From assembly GCF_018446385.1 (NCBI RefSeq), contig NC_056005.1:62842239-62906238 (forward strand): a DNA stretch of 64,000 nt, written 5' to 3'. A program made the translations under genes and the position numbers. The notes below the pieces were generated by a model. It did not search any database and had not been told where the DNA came from. It saw nothing but the letters and a program-made list of their open reading frames with translations. Shown here one piece after another: positions 36,701 through 48,700 of this stretch (its first letter is position 1; each line of letters begins with the position of its first letter). The stretch comes from Zingiber officinale (lineage: Eukaryota > Streptophyta > Magnoliopsida > Zingiberales > Zingiberaceae).

Positions 36701-39700
36701 CCGCCCTTAGAATCGCCGGAATCCCTCCAAGAAGGTGGAGGAACGCCCAAATCTTCAATTCCCCCCAAAAGGGAGAAGATCCTCCTTCAAATCTTGAAGA
36801 AACATTTATATAGAGGTGGGGTTCGGGCGCCACATGGCCCCGAGGCACGACCGTGTGAGGTTCACATGGCCAGAGCCATTTCCTTCTCTGCCAACCTTAC
36901 ACGGCCGTGTGTGGTACACGGCCGTGGCTTGCTTCTGCCAATACTCCCCTTGCACGGTTGTATAGATCTACACGGCCTGCACTGGCTCCGCCTCTGGAAA
37001 CCTGGCACTATCGTGTGGTGTACACGGCCTGGCTGCTGTTGGCTTCAAATCTTAGCACGGCCGTGTGATGCTCACATGGCTATGGCCACTTCCTCCTCTG
37101 CTGCAGCCACACGGGTGGTGATCTCCACATTGCCTGGGCAACCCCCCATGGTAGGTCGTGTGACAAGAATGGTTCCTCCTTCCTCCATAGTAAATTTTGG
37201 CCTTTAAACACGAAACCTTCACCAATTTCGACTTCTGTGTACAGAAAATGCACAAAAGCAGATCTCCGAACATAAAGAGTAAATATGCTAAAAGGAAAAT
37301 TGGAAGTACGAAAGTGCATAGATAAAGCATGTGCAAATGTGAATGTGCGCCAAAACATGCTAAACAAGTGTATACAATCTACGCACATCACACCCCCAGA
37401 CTTAAACCTTTGCTTGTCCTCAAGCAAAAATTCATATGCTTTACAATGCTCTCATATCCCTAATGCATTCTCCTAACTCTATCAAAAGGTTTCATTAGCA
37501 AGCATGATCATGAAAACATGTTAAGTTTGGCTCAAGCATAAGTACCTGTGCACAGTGCGAATAAAACAACTCAAAACTCTTCAAGTCGTCATCAAGTTTG
37601 AATTCCTAATGTTTCCAGTGATAGACAAGTAACCAGTGATAGGTACTTACTTGCCACACACTTGGTTCATATTTCTCAATCAACCCAAGGTCTCAAAGGC
37701 ATGCTCAATCTCAAGAGAAGCTAAGCAGTCATTTCCACAGTAACCTAACTCGGTCTCAAAGGGGTGAGTAGTTAGTTTCCACTCACGACAACTGTTTTTT
37801 ATATCCCTTATTCACTTTTTTTTTCTTTGTTTTTTCACACTTTTTTTTCATAAGTATTTGCATTGTGCAAATCTTATTCACAAATGTACTTTTAGCACAA
37901 ATGTTGAGATATTTTGATTTTTCCAAATGAGCTTGTATGAGTTGAGCCTCATCCAGTAACCAAAATGAAGTTTGAGAAATCACCATGGAAACCAAGTACT
38001 AAACAAATAAGATGAATCATGACTATTTCAACGATATCAACCATTCAAGCATCAAGTATACATGCAGTGAAGATAAGATCTTTAAGGTCAAGCCAAGACT
38101 AAAATTCATCTCCATAGATACTTAGCTTATTTCATGCTACCCAAGATAGAGAAAAAAAAGATACATTAAGCATACTACTAGCATCACTTAAAACATCATG
38201 AATCTAGATAATGAATGTGCTAACATTTAATTTTGAAGACAAGAAACCATTTAAGTGAAGTTTTGATGTTCTCAAGATGTATGCCACAAGATTTTTCAAA
38301 AGATAGTCAAGTGACTATCAAAACAAGCAATCAAGCAAGACAATCGAAATAAAATGCAAAACAAAAACTAAACATGCAGAAAACAAGCAAAAACTAAAAA
38401 CTAGAATGCAACAAGAAAAATCAGGTTCGACACCCCCCCCCCCCCGACTTAAACTTTTCATCGTCCCAATGAAATCAATATGGTAGAGGAGGTGGAGGAC
38501 GAGGAAAAGGATGCCTACGACGTGGTTGGCCAATGGGAAAACTAGGGAAACCTGGAGTTTCGCTCAGAATTATATGATACTCAAACAAAGCATCTACTTG
38601 CTGGCTAGTGACACTTATGTTTTGCATAAAATCTCTCATTCTAGCTTGATCCGTATCATAATCCTGGACAAATTCAGCCACTTGACCTTGAAAATTCCTC
38701 GTGAATCGAAAGTGTTCTTGTACTTTTCTAAACTGATTATCTGATAAAGAGAAACGACCTTCCAACATTCTTCGTTGGGCATCATGCTTCTCATGAAGCG
38801 TTTCTAGAGAAGTACGAAAATCAGAAAAGTCAAATCTGGAGGGACCCGTACCATAGGCAAAAGAATGTCTAGCAGGATCCGAGTGTCCGGAAGGCTGCGG
38901 ATATCCAGATGTCGAGGGCTCAATGTGTGGCTCTGTGTCTCCGGATATGAAGGGGACATTTTCGGGGTCTACATCAGTGATTACCCAATTAGCTGGGTTG
39001 CGAACTGAAGTTGGATCAGGACAAGGAAGAGGTAAAGGAAAACCATTCCTCCTAGGAAATGTGAAACCGTTCTCATCCCGAATAATCATTTTCATAGCAA
39101 GACATGCATCCATGTCGATCATATCATTGCCATGAATAACTTCCAACCCATCTAAATCAAGTTCCAAGTTAATTACTATTTGAGTAATCAACTCACCAAG
39201 AACTATCGATCCCGAAGACGCCCTCGCAGCTCTCACTAAGGATTGTAGAAAATGAAAACCGGAATCAAAATTGACCTTATGCAACATAGCCCATAGAGCA
39301 TAGAGTTCTACTTTCTTAACGACTCCATCACTTTCCCCTCTACCAAGAATAGTTTTGCTCATGACTCGATGCAAATATCTAAAAACAGGGTTTTGCATGT
39401 GAGAAGCCTTAGCTCTAGAGGGCTCATAGGGATGATCTAATCCGGTGATAGAATTCCAAAAATTATTCCAATTAAACCTAGAGTCAAACATCCGAGAGCT
39501 ACCGAAAGACAATCCAAAACAAGTGTTGAAATCACTAAATGTCCATTGAAATTCTTGATTCATTAATCTAAAGGTTATCTTGCCAACATAATCATCCTCA
39601 TTGGCAAAATGGACATCTAGTGAACTTAGAAACTCCAAAACAAGGCGAGGATAAGTAAGTAGATGTGTGTACAACATATCACTCCAATCTAGAAACCTAA

Positions 39701-42700
39701 TCATCCAATCTATATCGTCTCTAATTCCGATCATATCTAAAACGGTTGGGTTCATATACCTAGTACACACGATCTTTCTATGGACAAGAATTGCAAATTT
39801 AGTTATTTGATCATCATTTCTAAACACAATATTGAATTCGTTGTCATTACCTTCGTTGCATGAGGTCCTCTTTCCTTTGCCTTGCACTAGTTGTTTCCCT
39901 TTGTCTTTGGATGGTTCTTTCCCTTTGTCTCCACCACTAGATCCACCACTACCCTTGCGAAGTCTCTTCAATAGGTTGGACATATTGTCAAGCTTGAGTA
40001 GGGAAGGGTACTGTTTAGGGTTGAAGAAACTTGATCTTGAAGAAATAGATCTCGAAAAACAAGATCTTAGGTTAAGAAAGTGGAGATCTTAAGTCTAAGA
40101 GAAAAGAAGAATCTAGATCTAGATGAAAGTTTGTGGAAAAGAAAGGGTTTTAGGTCTAGATCTGAAAAGGTTTGGAAGAAAGGTTGAAGAAAAGAGAAAT
40201 TTTGGAGAGAAAAGGGTGTTGAGATGAGGAGGGTGTGTGGGGGAACACGGCCTGAATCTAGCCGTGTATAGGCGACACGGCCTGGTAAGATTTCTCCACA
40301 CGGGCCGTGTAGATCTACACGGCCCCTGCCTTCTCCTTCTCGGGTTGAGTCACACGGCCGTGCCAATTGGCGCGGCCATATCCTTCTTCCTCTCGGCTAT
40401 CCTTACACGGCAGTGTCTGGGACACGGCCTCACCAGCTTCCTTCTCTGGAATCAGCACACGGCCGTGTCTGATGACACGATAGTGCATACTTCTGCACTG
40501 GTTCCTTCACACGGCCGTGTGTGAGACACGGCCAAGAAGTTCTCCTCCTCTGAATTCTTCACACGGCCGTATCTGGGACACGGCCATGCACTTTTTCTTC
40601 TCTGGAGACTCCACACGGCCGTGTCATGTAGACACGGCCCAAGCATCTCCCTTCTCTGCACCATAAGCCTGGTCGTGTACAGCACACAGTCAGGCTCTGT
40701 TTTACTCCACTTGATGAAATTTCTCCTTTCTAGCTCTTCCAATACTTCCAGGCCCATGAAGAAGTCATGGCCAGCTCATGGAAGTGAAATTTCAACCTGA
40801 AAACAAAGCAAAAACCAAGTAAAAACACTACGAATGAACAATAGAAACATGGAATGAAACTAACTAAAAAGAACCCTTGGGTTGCCTCCCAAGAAGCGCT
40901 TGTTTAAGGTCTTTAGCTCGACCAATCTTGATTACTTTTCTCTTTTCTTTGCCCTTGGAGGACAGACATATTTGTCACTTTTGTTGGGAGGTCTCCTCCC
41001 AACATCTTCCACCACATTATTCTCTTCGTTTGGTGGTCTCCCATGAGGATGGAAATTCCATTCCTCCAATTTGTAAATGTTTGCCCTGCTGCAAGCATTC
41101 AGAAGAGAAGAGACATGGTTAGAGGCTTTAGATAAATCATATTCCAATCGTTCCTTACCAATCACCAAAGAAAGTTCATGATTTTTAACATCTATAATAG
41201 CTCCTGCTGTAGCAAGGAATGGTCTTCCCAATATGATAGGGATTTTTGGCTCCTCCTCTATGTCTAACACAACAAAATCGGTGGAAATTATACTCCCACC
41301 TACTTCTACCGGCACATCTTCAACGATACCCATAGGGTACCTGCAAGAGTGATCAGCAAGTTGTAGTGTCATGATAGTAAGTTTAAAATTTTTGAGACCT
41401 AATTTATTACAAATAGAATAAGGAATGAGGCTAACACTTACCCCCAAATTAAAAAAAGTTTTCTCAATAAATTGAGTTTCTATATTGCAAGGAATATAAA
41501 AGCTTTCGGGGTCTTTCAACTTTGGGGAAGTGTTCTTTTCAAAAAGAGCGATGCATTCCTCTGTAAGTGCAATGGTCTCTATATCTCCTTTCCTTCTCTT
41601 ATTCGACATGATGTCCTTCAGGAATTTGACAAACTTGGGCATTTGAATAATTGCATCTATGAGTGGTACTTCAACGCATATTTCTTTCACCTTCTCTAAG
41701 AATTTGCCAAACTCTTCATCCTTCTTTAACATAATAAGTTTTTGAGGAAAAGGGACTGTTATATTTTGATGGTTAAGTGGAAGAGTCTCTTCAACCTTAG
41801 TGGTACTCTCCTCATTATCTTGAATCTGATTTGGTGTTGGAGGAGAGAGTTCTTCCTCAGTGTGCATCCCTTTTGGAGCAGTCACTTGGGGATCTCCCAA
41901 GGTTCGTCCGCTCCTAAGCTCAATTTTGTTGCAGTGCTCCATGGAATTGACATCAGGCTTGCCAGATAATTGTCCTGGTGCTCTAGAAGATTAGTAAGCT
42001 AGTTGGGCAATCTAACTTTCCAAAATCTTTTGATGTCTATCAGAATTATCCATTCTCTAAGTGAGCTTTAAAATGTCTTGTTTCATTTCATTCTGAGTGA
42101 ACATAATTTCTTCAAACATCTTTTCAATTTTAGACGTAGGAAAGCCTTGAGAAGATTGTTGCTGAAAATTCTACTGCCCGGACTGAAAATTAGGTCTTGC
42201 CCCCATAGATGGTCCTTGATCTTGATTATTTCTATAGGAAAAATTATGATGACTTTTCCATCCAGGGTTGTAGGTATTTGAGTATGGGTTGTTCTGCCTT
42301 TGATTGAAACTCATGATTGCATCACATTGCTCTAATTGATTGATTTGTGCAGTGATAGCTCATAATGGACATGAGTCATTTGAATGTTCGGAACTTCCAC
42401 ATACTTCACAAGAAGAAACAACGGCATTGACTGTATTTGAAATAGCTCCCATATTCTCAAACCTTTTTGTAAAAACATCCAGTTTTGCAGCCAATAAAGT
42501 CACTGCATCAACATCAAATTTTCCTGATGCTTTTGTTGTTGGGTTACAAGAATAGCCACCACTTCTTTCATTAACCCATTGATGGTGGTTTTGTGCTACG
42601 CTCTCAATTATCTCCTCGGCTTCATCCAAACTCTTGTTCATAAGTGCTCCTCCAGCAGCTGAATCAAGGGACACTTTTCTATGATAATTAATGTCGTTAT

Positions 42701-45700
42701 AAAATGTATGTAGCACTAACCACCTTTCCAAACCATGGTGTCGGCATTGTCTGAGCATATTATTGTATCTATCTCAAGTTTCAAATAAAGATCCAGAGTC
42801 CGCTTGCTTGAAGCTTGCAATAAGATTCCTCATATGAGCTGTTTTACTTGGAGGATAGAATTTGTCAAGGAATTGTTGCTCACATTGCTCCCATGTGGTG
42901 ATGCTATTTGGAGCCAAAGAGTTTAACCATTGCTTGGCTCTATCTCTCACAGAAAACCCAAATAATAGTAGGTGCACTGCCTCTGAAGGAACACCATTCA
43001 TTTTCATTGTGTCGCATATTTCGTAGAAGACTTCCAAATGTTGATTTGGGTCTTCATGCGGTCCACCACCAAACTGATTTTGCTGCACCATAGATATAAT
43101 TGCAGGTTTGATCTCAAAATTGTTTGCTTCAACTGAAGGCCTTGAAATACTAGATCGAAACCCCTTAGCATAAGGTGCTGTATAATCCTTTAGTGGTCTA
43201 TTCACCATGATAGAATGTTCTTGTTCTTCTTGTTGTCTTTGTAGAATTTTTCTTCTATGAAATGTTCTGTCTATCTCAGGGTCTAGAGGAAGAAGTTCTC
43301 CGCAAAGTTAGATCTTCGCATACACAAGAATAAGATAGCAAAATACGTTTACAAAAGAAAAAGAAAAAAAGAAACTAAATCCAAAGAAAACATAGAGAAG
43401 TTAGACAAAAATGTTAGAATAAACAGAGATGAAGAATTAGAATCACAACAAAAAGAATTGACAAAAATGTTATGTAAGAAAGGAAAAACTTATGAAAATA
43501 GAATTCTAACAATTAGTTATAACTATGCAAATGAAAAGAAATGTAATGTTTAGTCTAACTCAATTGAAAATCCCTAATGTTATAGCGCAGTCCCCGGCAA
43601 CGACGCCAAAAACTTATTGACCTCCGCAAGTGTACGGATATGTCGCAAGTAATAATAAAAGATATCGAATCCACAGGGACTGAAATAAGCATTAAAGATG
43701 TCTCAAAGCGAGTTAGTTAAACAACCAATCAATTGATTTACAAAGTCTAAGTGTAACTATGAAAGGTAAACAAAGAAATAAAAGAATAAAAAACAAGAAT
43801 AAGGGCAATGATAAATGTATGTTCTAGGAGTTTTGGTTTCTTTGTAATGTTATTCAATGTAATGATCTACCAAATCTCATTTCTCAATTGTCCATCATTT
43901 GTAGAAGGTTGTCGGTTCCCTCTTGCAATAGACAACCGGCCTAGGACTGAAATATATCTAAATGCGATCAATTAGAAATGAACCTTATGTTGTCCTTACA
44001 CGAACTTGCCTGTCACGTGCGTCCCTCGGAAAATCAACATAGAAATCACTATTTCTCAACCTCATTAGATATAAAGATTAATGCATACAATCTATCCTAC
44101 CCTCTTGGAATACCTAATTTCCCCTTCAAGATTACCCCTCAAACGTCCTTACACGAGCATGTTCCTGTCACGAACGTCCCTCGGAAAATCAAATGAGGAA
44201 TTACCTCTACAAGATCCACAAGATATTCAAACATTCAATCAAGCATGGTAATTAAGCCCTAATACAACAATCCACACAAGAAAGAATAGATACAAATAGG
44301 GCAAAATCATAGAAATAGAAATGTTGGCAAATCCACAAGAGTTTACATCAAATCTCCATTACAAATGCTCCCTCCATTCTAGAACAAGAGATCTAATCCA
44401 TGTAACAAGGAAAGAATCCAAAAGAAAAAGAAAAGACAAACATCTTGATCCCAAATCCACAAAAGATAGGGAAGAAAAGCTTATCTACGATGAAAACCGT
44501 CTTCGGATCCAATCCTCGCTCCCCGGAGTCGAAACGTTGAAGATCCGCCCTTAGAATCGTCGAAATCCCTCCAAGAAGGTGGAGGAACGCCCAAATCTTC
44601 AATTCCCCCCAAAAGGGAGAAGATCCTCCTTCAAATCTTAAAGAAACCTTTATATAGAGGTGGGGTTCGGGCGCCACATGGCCCCGAGGCATGGCCGTGT
44701 GAGGTTCACACGGCCAGAGCCATTTCCTTCTCTGTCAACCTTACACGGCCGTGTGTGGTACATGGCTATGGCTTGCTTCTGCAAATACTCCCCTTCCACG
44801 GCCGTGTAGATCTATACAGCCTGCACTAGCTCCGCCTCTGGAAACCTGGCACGGCCGTGTGGTGTACACGGTCAGGGCCCTCTTGCTCACTAGAAATCCT
44901 GCACGCCGTGTGATGTACACGGCCAAGGCCTTCCTGATCTCTGGAAATCTCACATGATCGTGTGGTGTACACGGCCAGGGCTCCATCCGACTTCAAATCT
45001 TTACACGGCCGTGTGAGGTTCACACGATTGTGGCAACTTCCATCTCTGTTGCATCCACACGGCCTGGGCAACCCCCCATGGCAGGGTCGTGTGAGGTACA
45101 AGAATGGTGCCTTCCTCTTTTACTTCGCTTGCGGATTTGGCCTTTAAACACGAAACCTTCACCAATTTCGACTCTGTGTACAGAAAATGCACAAAAGCAT
45201 ATCTCCGAACAAAAAGAGTAAATATGCTAAAAGGAAAACTGAAAGTATGAAAATATGTAGACAAAGCATGTGAATGTGCGTCAAAACATGCTAAACAAGT
45301 GTATACAATCTACGCACATCATTTTCTTTTTATGATTCAAAGTTGAGGAGGAATATGACTATTGGATAGAAAGGTGTCTTTAGCACATGAATGACTCATA
45401 CAATTGGCACGTATCACTTGGTAAGCTCTAAGTTCCATCCATAATATATTTTATAATTATTGAAGACTATGAAATCGACGAACTCACTGCGCACCTTCAA
45501 GACACAGTACCGTAGTGCATATTGTTTGCAGATGATATTATTTTGGTAGATGAGACACGTGAAGGAGTAAATGCTAAGCTAAAATCTTGGAGGGAAACAC
45601 TAGAAGAGAAAGGTTTTAAGCTTAGTAAATTAAAAACAGAATATATGAAATTTAAGTTTAGCAATATTAGAAGTAATGAAACAATTGTTAAGATAGGAGA

Positions 45701-48700
45701 GGACGAGTTGCCGGGAACCGAGAGATTTAAATATTTAGGATCATTTTTACAAAATGATGGAGGGATTGAGAGAGACGTCTTACATAGAATACAAGCAGGA
45801 TGGGTGAAATGGAGGGGAGCGTCGTGTGTTTTATGTGACCGTAAAGTACCTCTTAAACTTAAAGGTAAGTTTTATAAAACCACTGTTAGACTTGCTATGT
45901 TATATGGAGCTGAATGTTTGGCTATGACTCGAGCACATGAGCATAAGATGAGAGTTGCAGAGATGAGGATGTTAAGGTGGATGTGTGGACATACGAAGAT
46001 GGACAAAAAAGGAATGAGAGCATTAGAGAGAAAGTCGGAGTTGCATCTATTGAGGACAAACTTCGAGAGACACGTTTAAGATGGTACGGACCAATAAATG
46101 CTCCAGTTAGGCGATGTGAAACTATGATAAACATGCATATCAAACGAGGAAGAGGAACACCAAAAAAGACTTGGTTAGCAACAATAAAACAAGATAAAAT
46201 TTATTTAAATATAGATGATGATATAATATGAGATAGAGCTCAATGACGTGTAAAAGGATTCATACAACCGACCCCACCTAGTGGAAAAAGGCTTGGTTGT
46301 TGTTGTTGTTGAAGACTATGAAAAGTTCAAGTCTGGGGGATGTTTGTTTGTTAGTTTATTTTAGCTAATAATTAGTTGCATTTGTCTTATTTCTTTTTGT
46401 ATTATTAATGTTTACATGTCATTAATGCAATGTCTTGCTTATTTGTTCCTTGTAACAAGTTACTCTAGATTTTTATATTGTGATAGTATGCTAGTATGCT
46501 TAATAATCTATTTTTTTCTATCCGTAGTAGTATGAAGTGAGCAATGTTTTTATTAGAAGAATTTGAGTGTTGACCTAGTGTTAGGATCTTTTCACGCTAT
46601 GCTTGACTTTGATAGTAATTATTTCTGAAAATAGTTATGATTCATAGAACCGGACTAGTACTCTTGCTTCCTACGTGACCTCTCAACTACATTTTGGTTA
46701 CTAGATAAACTCGGGTCATGTCACCTCATTTGGAAAAATCAAAATCCGAAAAAAAAAAAAGAGAAAAAAGATTTTGTTCAAGTGTTGCACTTTGCAATCA
46801 CTTAACGAAAAAAAATAAGTGATAAAAAATAGTTGTTGTGAGTGAGAATTAACAAATTACTCCTTTGAGATCGAATTAGGTTACTGGAGAAGTAACTGTT
46901 ATGTTTCTCTTAATACTGAGTATTCCTTCGAGACCATGTGTAGACTTTGAGGGGGACAAATCTGTGTGTGGCACATAAGTGTCTATCGTCGGAAGGATTA
47001 GGAACATTATTAGATGACGATTTGACTAGAATTACAAGTCGAAATTAAAAAAAGTTGAGTCGCTCATTGTACTGAGCACGGAGAACTTATACTAAGGTTA
47101 CACTCAAATAATTTTATTATCTTACTCAGTAGTGAAACTATATAATAGGATTAGACTGATTCACTAGAGATTATGATGCATCATTTACCGACATAAATCT
47201 AGTTTGCAGGTTTTACTTGAAGACAAGCAAAGGTTCAAGTTTGGGAGTATTTGATGAATGTAGATTATATATATATTAAACATCATTTATGATATATTTT
47301 ATTGCATTTCATAAGCGTAATTTGCATTCGCACACTCTATTTCTTTGGATTTCATTACTTTTACTCTATTAGTTCAAAAAACTACTCTTTGCCTATTTTC
47401 ATTAATAGGACGTGGATTTAGAGTCAAAATGGAGCATCGAACGTGGAGTTGGAGCAAGGAGCATGCTATGGGCATGCTCCTACAGCCAAGAGAGACAGAA
47501 TGGAGAGGAAAAAGACTCAACGCGGGCTAATTATGTCTCATCATCAAGCTTCATTATCGAGCCAAACACACAAAGCGTCCACGAAGAAAAAAAATTCAAA
47601 AGACTCTCAAAATAAAGTTTTAATCAAGGAATACGCTCCGACAATGTCCCATAACACGAGTATGTTTATATGGAAGAAATCAAGGGCAAAACAATGATAA
47701 AATGACCCAAACAACTTCCACCACAGCCACTTGTGTTGCCGGGCACGGTCGTGTCAAATGTGCCCATTTTTCGGAGCCAAACACGGGTGCCCGTGTTAGC
47801 GAACACGGGTCGTGTCAGCCTCCGGCTCAAACCGTAGGTTAAACTTTGAACGGTCATAACTTTCGACTCGATTGGAGCCACAGGTCGTACTACCTATCAA
47901 AATGTAGATAATTTCAAGATCTACAGCTTTGATTCAAGGTTCAACCCGAGAAAATAGGGTCTAAGGGCTGAAAAACTAGTTTTAGTAAAGTCATGTATAT
48001 CTACAGATCTGGATAGTTTGGGGAGGTATAAAAGAGTCAAGCAAACTCTTGCTTGACTCATCTTGGACCAAGAGACTCCGTAACCCTCCTTGGGAGAGGT
48101 TTTTTCCCTCTTGGGAAAATCCTAGAGCAAGCATCTTCTTCCATCCTGACAATTCGTCCACCTCCGAATCAAGGAACCATTCTGAAAACACTAACAATCT
48201 TCTCGCTAAGCATTGCTTCCTCTATTCTCTATTTTTGATTGTATGAATGCTTCTCTATTTTTCGTTTGTAATTCCCTTGCAATCGAGTAGTTCTCTTGAT
48301 TCTAGGAATAGGATTAGCCCCTTTAATGTGTAAATGTTATTCTATTTAATCTATTAAGTTTGCATGTTACTTGTTCGATGAAATATGTGTTAGTGGTCCA
48401 GATCTACTATGTAAACACAATCTCGATGTCGAGAGGCACGAGATTCGTATCTCACAGGGATTCAGAGATGGACCGAGGGGAGAACCCAATCCTTCAATCC
48501 ATAAACAACCAAGACACGGAGAGTCGGTTATGAGAGTAGATCGATAAGTTGCGAGGAACCCTAGGCTGACATAGAGCTTAATTGATCAATCTTAATTCAT
48601 CGTCACATAATAGGAGTGAGTGGTCATTTAGAGGTTGTGGAATCTCGTGATAGGGTCACCTTAGGAAGCAATCCCTAATTTCGACCGTTTCAAAAGTAGG

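Larger units (their letters stand above)
36250..45321 (-). mobile_element. Complete Athila-like (Ty3/gypsy) element A, 9.07 kb, without RT/integrase
   Basis: LTRs at 36250-37390 and 43615-45321, primer-binding site at 43591-43608, polypurine tract at 37391-37403 and a 5-bp target duplication TTTTC define an intact insertion in element C. The order on the minus strand is LTR, PBS, gag, protease, end-of-pol motif, dyad array, accessory ORF, PPT, LTR. RT, RNase H and integrase are missing between protease and the end-of-pol motif, so it is non-autonomous. Accessory ORF and PBS type support Athila. Confidence 0.93.

Noticed and set aside
36794..37207. 137-codon plus-strand frame in the left LTR of element A
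   Set aside because: It runs across the dyad array. Similar frames occur on both strands wherever the array is present.
40240..40760. Regular spacing suggests a CRISPR array
   Set aside because: Plant nuclear DNA. The repeat is a short internal palindrome, spacers share a common CT-rich text, and the same module recurs in LTRs.
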